A stretch of 5,877 nucleotides of DNA, from positions 1 to 5,877 of the forward strand of contig JAFTIV010000062.1 in the NCBI GenBank assembly GCA_017456685.1. Reading direction: 5' to 3'. The DNA comes from Clostridia bacterium (GTDB lineage: Bacteria; Bacillota; Clostridia; Oscillospirales; CAG-272). A model generated the notes under the pieces. It worked only from the letters and a program-made list of their open reading frames with translations, made no database searches and had not been told where the DNA came from. The position numbers and the translations under genes are program-made. Position 1 is the first letter of the stretch; each line of letters begins with the position of its first letter. Shown here piece after piece: positions 1 to 5,216 of the stretch.

Positions 1-641
1 CTAAGCTTTTTGCATACGGAGTTGAAAATCCAATAAGAGCAATTGAAAACCTTACCGCAACAACGCTTCGTAACATTATCGGTGATATGGAGCTTGACCA
101 CACACTTACATCAAGAGATACAATCAATGCAAAAATTCGTTCAATTCTTGATGAGGCAACAGACCCTTGGGGCATCAAGATAAATAGGGTAGAGCTCAAA
201 AACATTAAGCCACCATCGGAAATTCAAGACGCGATGGAGAAGCAGATGAAGGCTGAGCGCGAAAGAAGAGAGGCTATTCTCCGTGCAGAGGGAGAAAAGG
301 CAAGTAACATTCTCGTTGCACAGGGTAAGAAGGAAGCAAGAGTCCTTGAGGCTGAGGCTGATAAAATGTCCGCCATTCTTCGTGCTGAGGCTGAAAAGGA
401 AGCAAGAATTAAGGCGGCTGAGGCAGAGGCTGAGGCGATTCTTAAAATCAATCAGGCTCAAGCTGAGTCTATTCGCTTAATTAACGAAGCAAATCCTGTC
501 GAGTCATTCCTTACACTAAAGAAGCTTGAAAGCTTTGAAAAGGTTTCTAATGGTCAGGCAACTAAGGTAATTATTCCAAGCGATCTTCAAGGCGTTGTTG
601 GGCTTGTAAATGCAATTGCAGAGTCCACAGATAAAAAATAA
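1..641 (+). CDS. SPFH/band-7 domain protein (stomatin/QmcA-like), 5' end missing
   Basis: This is the C-terminal part of an SPFH (stomatin/prohibitin/flotillin/HflK-C) protein. The frame is open from base 3, so the ATG at 87 is an internal Met and the true start lies upstream of the window. The first visible residues, YGVENPIRAIENLTATTLRN, followed by a TSRDTIN motif, DPWGI and RVELKNIKPP, are the classic conserved end of the SPFH domain in stomatin and QmcA-type proteins. From about base 240 the protein becomes a long Ala/Glu/Lys-rich helix with an 11-residue period. It ends in a short hydrophobic tail (VIIPSDLQGVVGLVNAIAES). The N-terminal membrane anchor typical of the family would be upstream and cannot be seen. 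Family members oligomerise into membrane-bound rings or cages that organise membrane microdomains or hold proteases; a specific partner is inferred only by analogy. An NfeD-type partner gene is common beside such genes but would also be off-window. The gene ends at a strong terminator. Family assignment is very secure; the exact subfamily is less so. Confidence 0.93.
   Translation, partial: KLFAYGVENPIRAIENLTATTLRNIIGDMELDHTLTSRDTINAKIRSILDEATDPWGIKINRVELKNIKPPSEIQDAMEKQMKAERERREAILRAEGEKASNILVAQGKKEARVLEAEADKMSAILRAEAEKEARIKAAEAEAEAILKINQAQAESIRLINEANPVESFLTLKKLESFEKVSNGQATKVIIPSDLQGVVGLVNAIAESTDKK
240..503 (+). repeat. Hendecad (11-residue) coiled-coil repeats in the SPFH protein
   Basis: Eight consecutive 11-residue blocks can be laid end to end without gaps: KQMKAERERRE, AILRAEGEKAS, NILVAQGKKEA, RVLEAEADKMS, AILRAEAEKEA, RIKAAEAEAEA, ILKINQAQAES and IRLINEANPVE. 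Each of the last seven starts with one or more aliphatic residues and continues with charged or Ala-rich positions. An 11-residue period is the mark of a nearly straight or slightly right-handed coiled coil, unlike the usual heptad. Blocks 2 and 5 are almost the same (AILRAEGEK and AILRAEAEK, 33 residues apart), which suggests internal duplication. The underlying DNA is rich in GAGGCT/GCTGAG units. Confidence 0.85.
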
Positions 642-650
642 AAGGCAAAC

Positions 651-680
651 AAAAAATCCCGACAGTTGTCGGGATTTTTT
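651..680. terminator. Bidirectional intrinsic terminator between convergent genes
   Basis: A perfect inverted repeat has 13-bp arms (651-663 and 668-680) and a 4-nt AGTT loop. The GC core is TCCCGAC/GTCGGGA. It is flanked by six A on the left and six to seven T on the right, so RNA from either strand forms a hairpin followed by a U tract. It lies 9 nt after the SPFH stop codon and 31 nt beyond the mtaB stop codon, so it can end both transcripts. Confidence 0.93.
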
Positions 681-711
681 TATGTTGTATGGAATTTATA
701 AATTTAAAAAT

Positions 712-2022
712 TCAATTATTCAAAATTTCTCCATAAACGCATTCGCTATCACTGCTTTTGAGTAATACATTTTCAATTTTTCCGCTTAAATTATGCTCGC
801 CCTCAACCTTTATTTCTATGAAGCTTGGCGAGTGTCCGTGAGAGCATTCGCCATCAAAGGCTTCGAATAGAACAGGCACGATTTTATGCGTATTTACATA
901 CTCAGCAAAAAGCTCCGTTCTAATACCAACCTCTAAATTAGACAATTGTCTAAGACGCTCTTTTTTTACATTCTCTGGAACTTGATTTGGCATATCATAT
1001 GCAACAGTTCCCTTGCGCTTAGAATAAGGGAAAATATGCAGGCGCATAAACCTTTGCTCGTTGAAAAAGCAGAGGGTTTCATTAAAATCCGCATCTGTTT
1101 CCTGAGGAAATCCAGTTATAACATCTGCACTAAGCATAAGATCAGGAATTTGCTCCTTCATATACTCAATGTTATCTCGTGCCGTATCAATGTTATATTT
1201 TCTGCGCATAAGATTTAAAATTCTTGTACAGCCTGTTTGCATTGAAATATGGATATGAGGCATAACCTTATCAAGGCATTTAATTCTATCAATAAAATCC
1301 TTGGTAAGAGAAACGGGGTCAAGTGAGCCTAAACGAATTCTTTCAAGTCCTTCGATTTCGTTAACTTCACAAAGCAAATCCGCAAGAGAATAGCCGTTTT
1401 TAAAGTCTTTTCCGTATGATGCGGTTTCGATTCCAGTCAAAACGACCTCCTTGCATCCTTGTGAAACGGCATTTCTAACCTCGAAAAGAATGTTTTCCTT
1501 GCAGTCGGAGCGAACACTTCCACGAGCACTTGGAATGATACAATATGCACATTTTGATTCACAGCCGTCTTGAATTTTTATAAATGCTCTTGTTCTGGTC
1601 ATGGGCGCACCAACAGTCATTTGATCGAATTTAGAAGAGAATATACTTGGCATATAGGCATATTTTTCTTGCCTTTTATTAAGAAGCTCAAGCGCCTTTT
1701 GCGCGATGATTGATTTTCCGTTGTTACCACAGACAAAATCAACACCATCAATTTTTAAGGCGTCCTCTGGATTTACTTGAGCATAGCAACCGGTAACTAT
1801 TACAATAGCATCAGGATTTTTAGATATACATCTGCGAATAAATTGTCTTGATTTTCTGTCGCTTTCAGCAGTAACTGTGCAGGTGTTTATGATATAAATA
1901 TCGCAAATTTCGTCCTTGTCGCATATGTCGACGCCATTTTTCGATAGCTCTTGCATAATCGCATCGCTTTCATATTGATTCACCCTACATCCAAGAGTTA
2001 AAACGCTCGCTTTAATGCTCAT
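712..2022 (-). CDS. mtaB: tRNA t6A37 methylthiotransferase MtaB
   Basis: This 436-aa radical-SAM enzyme (usual family length about 430-450) adds a methylthio group to C2 of N6-threonylcarbamoyladenosine at position 37 of ANN-decoding tRNAs in the cytoplasm, giving ms2t6A. The N-terminal UPF0004/MTTase domain carries three cysteines for one 4Fe-4S cluster: C12 in TLGCRVNQYES, C48 in NTCTVT and C79 in TGCYAQ. The radical-SAM CxxxCxxC motif, C154-C158-C161 in DGCESKCAYCIIP, binds the second cluster and SAM. The C-terminal 65-70 residues fit a TRAM RNA-binding domain. TLGCRVNQYES at the extreme N-terminus separates MtaB from MiaB and RimO (TxGCxxN variants). The ATG is preceded by GGGAGG (complement of 2031-2036) 8 nt upstream, fixing the start. 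The gene stands alone, divergent from upp and convergent with the SPFH gene. All key residues are present and it appears intact. Confidence 0.96.
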   Translation of the reverse strand: MSIKASVLTLGCRVNQYESDAIMQELSKNGVDICDKDEICDIYIINTCTVTAESDRKSRQFIRRCISKNPDAIVIVTGCYAQVNPEDALKIDGVDFVCGNNGKSIIAQKALELLNKRQEKYAYMPSIFSSKFDQMTVGAPMTRTRAFIKIQDGCESKCAYCIIPSARGSVRSDCKENILFEVRNAVSQGCKEVVLTGIETASYGKDFKNGYSLADLLCEVNEIEGLERIRLGSLDPVSLTKDFIDRIKCLDKVMPHIHISMQTGCTRILNLMRRKYNIDTARDNIEYMKEQIPDLMLSADVITGFPQETDADFNETLCFFNEQRFMRLHIFPYSKRKGTVAYDMPNQVPENVKKERLRQLSNLEVGIRTELFAEYVNTHKIVPVLFEAFDGECSHGHSPSFIEIKVEGEHNLSGKIENVLLKSSDSECVYGEILNN

Positions 2023-2053
2023 TGCTATATCCTCCCTTCAAAATGCTTCTTAT

Positions 2054-2082
2054 ATTTTAACATATTTTTTGTGTTATGTAAA
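2054..2082 (-). promoter_or_regulatory. Probable sigma-A promoter of mtaB
   Basis: On the minus strand TTTACA (complement of 2077-2082) is followed after 17 bp by TAAAAT (complement of 2054-2059), with an upstream TGT giving an extended -10. Each hexamer is one mismatch from consensus. Transcription would start near 2047, leaving a leader of about 25 nt that contains the GGGAGG ribosome binding site. Confidence 0.72.
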
Positions 2083-2122
2083 TCTTAATTTCGACAAAAA
2101 ATTAAATAATTGAAAAATTCTC

Positions 2123-2152
2123 TTGCAAACTCACACGCGTATAGATTATAAT
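2123..2152 (+). promoter_or_regulatory. Probable sigma-A promoter of upp and the downstream pseudouridine synthase
   Basis: TTGCAA (2123-2128) and a perfect TATAAT (2147-2152) are separated by 18 bp. The -35 matches consensus at four of six positions. Transcription would begin near 2159, about 30 nt before the preferred upp start at 2189. That is enough for a ribosome binding site there, but leaves only about 12 nt before the ATG at 2171. The promoter sits back to back with that of mtaB. Confidence 0.72.
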
Positions 2153-2188
2153 AATTGTAGAACTTAGTAAATGAACGAGGAATTAAAA

Positions 2189-2815
2189 ATGGGTAAGCTT
2201 TTTGTATCGAATCATCCAATAATAGCCCACAAGCTATCAATTATGAGGGATGAGAATACTCCTAACGATGTCTTTAGACATATGCTTGATGATATATCGG
2301 CACTAATGTGCTATGAGATAACCAAAGATTTACAGCTTGATGAATATGAGCTGAAAACTCCAATCAAACAAACGACAGGTAAGCGCTTGTCTGGGCAAGT
2401 GGTGCTCGTTCCTGTGCTTCGCGCAGGACTTGGAATGCTTGATGGACTTGCCAAGCTAATTCCAAATGTGAAAATAGGACATATAGGGCTTTATAGAGAC
2501 CACGAAACTCATAAGCCTGTAAAATATTATTGCAAGCTTCCTTCAAATATAGAAAACAGCGAAATAATTGTTGTTGACCCTATGCTTGCAACAGGTGGTA
2601 GCGCGGTTGATGCAATTCAAATGCTTAAGGATGAGGGCTGTAGGAATATAAAATTTCTTTGCCTTGTTTCGGCGCCTGAGGGCGTTGAATTTCTTCAAAG
2701 GAGTCACGAGGATGTTGATGTTTACACCTGCGCTCTTGACGAAAAATTAAATGAAAATGCGTATATTGTTCCTGGTCTTGGCGATGCAGGAGATAGGATT
2801 TTTGGTACTGACTAA
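2189..2815 (+). CDS. upp: Uracil phosphoribosyltransferase
   Basis: Upp makes UMP and pyrophosphate from uracil and PRPP, the cytosolic step of pyrimidine salvage. With the start at 2189 it has 208 residues, the same length as E. coli Upp, and begins [10 protein letters not shown] as family members do. An in-frame ATG at 2171 would add six residues but has no ribosome binding site. The ATG at 2189 has GAGGAA at 2177-2182, well spaced, so I choose it. Family motifs in order: PVLRAGLGM (R78), GLYRDHET near residue 101, the PRPP-binding loop [11 protein letters not shown] at 128-138 with D130, and the C-terminal uracil-binding [14 protein letters not shown] from 195. All are intact. The stop TAA overlaps by one base with the ATG of the next gene, so the two are very probably co-transcribed and translationally coupled. 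No pyrimidine-responsive leader is visible in the short 5' UTR. Confidence 0.96.
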   Translation: MGKLFVSNHPIIAHKLSIMRDENTPNDVFRHMLDDISALMCYEITKDLQLDEYELKTPIKQTTGKRLSGQVVLVPVLRAGLGMLDGLAKLIPNVKIGHIGLYRDHETHKPVKYYCKLPSNIENSEIIVVDPMLATGGSAVDAIQMLKDEGCRNIKFLCLVSAPEGVEFLQRSHEDVDVYTCALDEKLNENAYIVPGLGDAGDRIFGTD

Positions 2816-3813
2816 TGAGAGAATTTATAATAAATGCAAATGATGCAGGGCAACGCCTTGATAAATTCGTTCAAAAGGCGGTGAAGGGAATACCTGTTTC
2901 CCTTATGTATAAAGCTATTCGCTTGAAAAAAATAAAGGTGAATCGAAAAAGAGCTGAGCAAAAGCAAATGCTTTGCCTTGGTGATACTGTTCAAATGTTT
3001 TTGCCAGAGGAGCTTTTTGGAGAGAAAATAGAAAAAAATGAGCTTCTTACCATAAAGCCAAGCATAAACATAGTTTATGAGGATGAGAATATTATTTTGT
3101 GCAACAAGCCAGCTGGCATTCTTGTCCATAGTGGAGACGGAGATGGCAGAGTAAGCGGAGATGGTGCTGTAGAGGACAGAAACACCTTGATTTATCATAT
3201 TCAAGCATATCTTGCACAAAAGGGGGAATATGAGCCGTTGCTTGAAAGCTCATTTGCTCCCGCGCTGTGTAACAGAATTGACAGAAACACAGGCGGAATT
3301 GTCATATCTGCTAAAAACGCACAGGCACTAAGAGATATAAACGCGAGGATACGAGATAACAAAATAACGAAGCTTTATTTGTGTGCAGTACACGGTAAAT
3401 TGCCTAAAAATAGCGACATGCTCGAGGATTTTTTGATAAAGGATGCTAAAACAAACACAGTAAAGGTTATAAAGCAACAGGCAAGGGGCGCAAAGAAAAT
3501 AATAACAAGGTATAGAGTGCTTGAGTACAATAAATCAAAGGATTTGTCACTTGTAGAGATTGAGCTTGTTACAGGAAGAACTCATCAAATAAGGGCGCAT
3601 ATGTCATTTATTGGGCATCCTCTTTTGGGTGATGGCAAGTATGGAAGCATCGAAAATGATAAGCGTATGGGCTATAAGCATCAGGCGCTTTATTCATATA
3701 AGCTACGCTTTGGAAATGCTGAAGATTCCATAGCTGAGTTAAATGGCAAGGAATTTTCAGTTGACCCACAAACAATCTATTTTTTACAAGAATTTGACAC
3801 AAAAATAATATAA
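2815..3813 (+). CDS. RluA-family 23S rRNA-type pseudouridine synthase
   Basis: This 332-aa protein isomerises uridine to pseudouridine in RNA, most likely 23S rRNA by analogy with RluC/RluD; the target position cannot be read from sequence. Residues 1-65 form an S4-type RNA-binding domain (GQRLDKFVQK, then KAIRLKKIKVNRKR and GDTVQMFLP). The catalytic domain begins around residue 85 with NIVYEDENIILCNKPAGILVH. The catalytic aspartate is D156 in NRIDRNTGG, the form common in Firmicutes in place of HRLDxxTSG. The later motif GRTHQIRAHMSFIGHPLLGD (254-273) is complete. A Gly/Asp-rich segment at 107-121 lies between the first two catalytic-domain motifs. The start ATG overlaps the upp stop (TAATG), with no independent promoter, so translation probably depends on coupling. 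No clear terminator follows; 3814-3860 is AT-rich and leads into the next promoter. The family call is firm; I give no symbol because RluA paralogues cannot be told apart here. Confidence 0.93.
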   Translation: MREFIINANDAGQRLDKFVQKAVKGIPVSLMYKAIRLKKIKVNRKRAEQKQMLCLGDTVQMFLPEELFGEKIEKNELLTIKPSINIVYEDENIILCNKPAGILVHSGDGDGRVSGDGAVEDRNTLIYHIQAYLAQKGEYEPLLESSFAPALCNRIDRNTGGIVISAKNAQALRDINARIRDNKITKLYLCAVHGKLPKNSDMLEDFLIKDAKTNTVKVIKQQARGAKKIITRYRVLEYNKSKDLSLVEIELVTGRTHQIRAHMSFIGHPLLGDGKYGSIENDKRMGYKHQALYSYKLRFGNAEDSIAELNGKEFSVDPQTIYFLQEFDTKII

Positions 3814-3860
3814 TTTTAAAAATATTCTGCTAATCGGTCGAAAATATCTTAAAAAAGGTG

Positions 3861-3889
3861 TTGACAAGTAAAATATTTTGTTATATAAT
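3861..3889 (+). promoter_or_regulatory. Full-consensus sigma-A promoter
   Basis: TTGACA at 3861-3866 and TATAAT at 3884-3889 both match consensus at all six positions, with the optimal 17-bp spacer. The 20 bases before the -35 are A-rich (3841-3857), resembling an UP element. Transcription would start near 3896, giving a leader of about 40 nt to the GTG start at 3936. No operator-like inverted repeat overlaps it. Confidence 0.92.
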
Positions 3890-3935
3890 TAAGATATAAA
3901 AATTTGTACTCGATGGCGTAAAGGAGAAACATATC

Positions 3936-5135
3936 GTGAGCAAAAACATTAAAGAGAGAAGATTGGGTTCTGCAAATGTGCCTGAGCAAAGCCGTGCAGA
4001 AATCGCAAAATCTGACAATAAACAGAAGCGCTCGGCAGGTAGAGCAATTCTTATTGTGCTTGTAGTTTTGGTACTTTTGGTTTCAGCTGCCCTTGTTGCT
4101 GTAAATATGCTCGTTGGTAAGCTTACCGAATCAATTGCTACTGATGGCAACTACAAGGATACAATTCCTGATAACAATCTTAATACGGACTACATAGAGG
4201 ATGCACCTATTTTCTCGGATGTTGTTCAAAATAATGATAGATTCAAGGATTATGCTTACTTGGCATCTCAAAACCACAGTGCAGTGGTAAATGCTATTAA
4301 GGATACTGAGAATGTATTTAATTACGCAATTTACGGACTTGATTCATCTACTAATGATGTGGATGTAATCATCATAGCTTCCATTAACAAGGATACAAAC
4401 AAGCTTCAATACATCCTTTTGGATGACAAAATGCTCGTTTCAATTCCTTATACAGGCGTTGTAGGCTGTCTTGAGGATGCATACGGCATTGGAGGCGCAA
4501 ACCTTCTTTCAAGGACAATTGCTCAAAACTTCGGTGTTGATATCGATGGCTATATGCTTCTTGATATGGAGGGCGTTGCTAACTTGGCTAACAACCCAAG
4601 CACAAAGCTTGAGATTGCTATGACTAAGGAAGAAATCGCAGCTCTTAATGAGGCTGTTGAAAAGATGAACGAAAGATTTGCAGGATTTGAGGGCTTTGAG
4701 GCTCTTGACAAGCTTGATGATAGCGCTGATAGAACAGTTACTCTCGAGGGCTACTATGTAGTTGCATATGCTCGTGGTAAGGGTGGACTTGATGATACAG
4801 CAGTATTTAAGCTTCTTGCTGAATCAACAAAGGCAGCACTTAGCAAGGGTGTAACAGGAGCTCAAGAGCTTGCTGAAATCCTTAAGGAGAACGCAAGAAT
4901 TTCAACAACTGCTGATGATTTCTCATCACTCCTTCAGCTTGTTGCAACCGCTGCCGATGATATCTCTGGTAGCGTAACTGCAGAGGACTTTGCTGATGTT
5001 TTGGCAAAGGATAAGCTTATGACAAAGGATGTTTACACTAAGGACGAGAATGGTAAGACCGTTGTAATTCCTTATGTAGTAGTTGATGATTACTCAGCTA
5101 TGGTTGCTGAGCTTCAAAACAAGCTTTACAAATAA
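3936..5135 (+). CDS. LytR-CpsA-Psr (LCP)-like membrane protein with degenerate active site
   Basis: This 399-aa protein starts at GTG, with AAGGAG at 3921-3926, 9 nt upstream. About 36 basic, polar N-terminal residues precede one strongly hydrophobic segment (about 37-60, AILIVLVVLVLLVSAALVAV), so it is a type II membrane protein with an acidic extracellular part. The outer domain has the LCP layout: NYAIYGLDSS (129-138, like the ILLLGVD strand), DVDVIIIASINKDTNKL (like RSDTIMLVSINPKTKKV), DAYGIGG (181-187, like NAAYAYGG), then TIAQNFGVDIDGYMLLDMEGVANL (like the LxxLLGIxIDYYVxVDFxGF segment), and VVAYARGKGG (275-284). LCP enzymes move undecaprenyl-linked glycopolymers to peptidoglycan. Here the arginines of the RSD and PRD motifs and of the C-terminal RxxRQ are absent; only R280 clearly aligns. 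Function is therefore unsure: a divergent LCP, or a non-catalytic relative. Lys codons are mostly AAG (22 of 28), unlike the upstream gene, which fits strong expression. It appears to be a single-gene transcript between its own promoter and terminator. Confidence 0.72.
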   Translation: MSKNIKERRLGSANVPEQSRAEIAKSDNKQKRSAGRAILIVLVVLVLLVSAALVAVNMLVGKLTESIATDGNYKDTIPDNNLNTDYIEDAPIFSDVVQNNDRFKDYAYLASQNHSAVVNAIKDTENVFNYAIYGLDSSTNDVDVIIIASINKDTNKLQYILLDDKMLVSIPYTGVVGCLEDAYGIGGANLLSRTIAQNFGVDIDGYMLLDMEGVANLANNPSTKLEIAMTKEEIAALNEAVEKMNERFAGFEGFEALDKLDDSADRTVTLEGYYVVAYARGKGGLDDTAVFKLLAESTKAALSKGVTGAQELAEILKENARISTTADDFSSLLQLVATAADDISGSVTAEDFADVLAKDKLMTKDVYTKDENGKTVVIPYVVVDDYSAMVAELQNKLYK

Positions 5136-5140
5136 TATCT

Positions 5141-5164
5141 AAAACGGCAGGTAACTGCCGTTTT
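5141..5164 (+). terminator. Intrinsic terminator after the LCP-like gene
   Basis: Perfect 10-bp arms (5141-5150 AAAACGGCAG and 5155-5164 CTGCCGTTTT) close a GTAA loop, a GNRA tetraloop in RNA. The hairpin begins 5 nt after the stop codon. The T tract is only four long before a GA break, so some read-through into birA is possible. Confidence 0.85.
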
Positions 5165-5183
5165 GATTTGCTATTTTAGTCAA

Positions 5184-5210
5184 CCTTTTTGTCAAGAAAG
5201 GTGACAAAGG
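5184..5210 (+). promoter_or_regulatory. Inverted repeat overlapping the birA ribosome binding site
   Basis: The arms CCTTT-GTCA (5184-5194, with two extra T) and TGACAAAGG (5202-5210) are complementary over 9 bp around a 7-nt loop. The uninterrupted core is TTTGTCA/TGACAAA. The right arm contains most of the AAAGGAG Shine-Dalgarno (5206-5212), so the RNA hairpin would hide it. It may equally be a DNA operator. It does not match the spacing of known BirA operators, whose half-sites are about 14-16 bp apart, so I do not call it one. Confidence 0.4.
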
Positions 5211-5216
5211 AGAAAT

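Noticed and set aside
141..461. Two open frames on the minus strand opposite the SPFH coiled coil, rich in Ser, Leu and Ala.
   Set aside because: They mirror the repetitive Glu/Ala/Lys codons of the real gene, lack ribosome binding sites and have low-complexity products.
946..1218. 90-codon plus-strand open frame inside mtaB.
   Set aside because: It lies fully opposite conserved MtaB coding sequence and has no ribosome binding site or recognisable product.
2812..3219. 135-codon minus-strand open frame opposite the N-terminal half of the pseudouridine synthase.
   Set aside because: It is antisense to a well-conserved gene, and its Cys/Phe/Tyr/Leu-rich product is typical of an AT-rich antisense shadow.
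3814..3860. Possible terminator after the pseudouridine synthase gene.
   Set aside because: AT-rich arms such as AAATATT and AAAATATCTT do not form a stable GC-containing stem with a U tract.
3881..4150. 89-codon minus-strand open frame covering the promoter and start of the LCP-like gene.
   Set aside because: It overlaps a full-consensus promoter and the coding start on the other strand, with no sign of its own expression.
5165..5216. Promoter or classical biotin operator for birA.
   Set aside because: No -35/-10 pair with acceptable spacing is present, and the inverted repeat has too short a spacer for the known BirA operator type.
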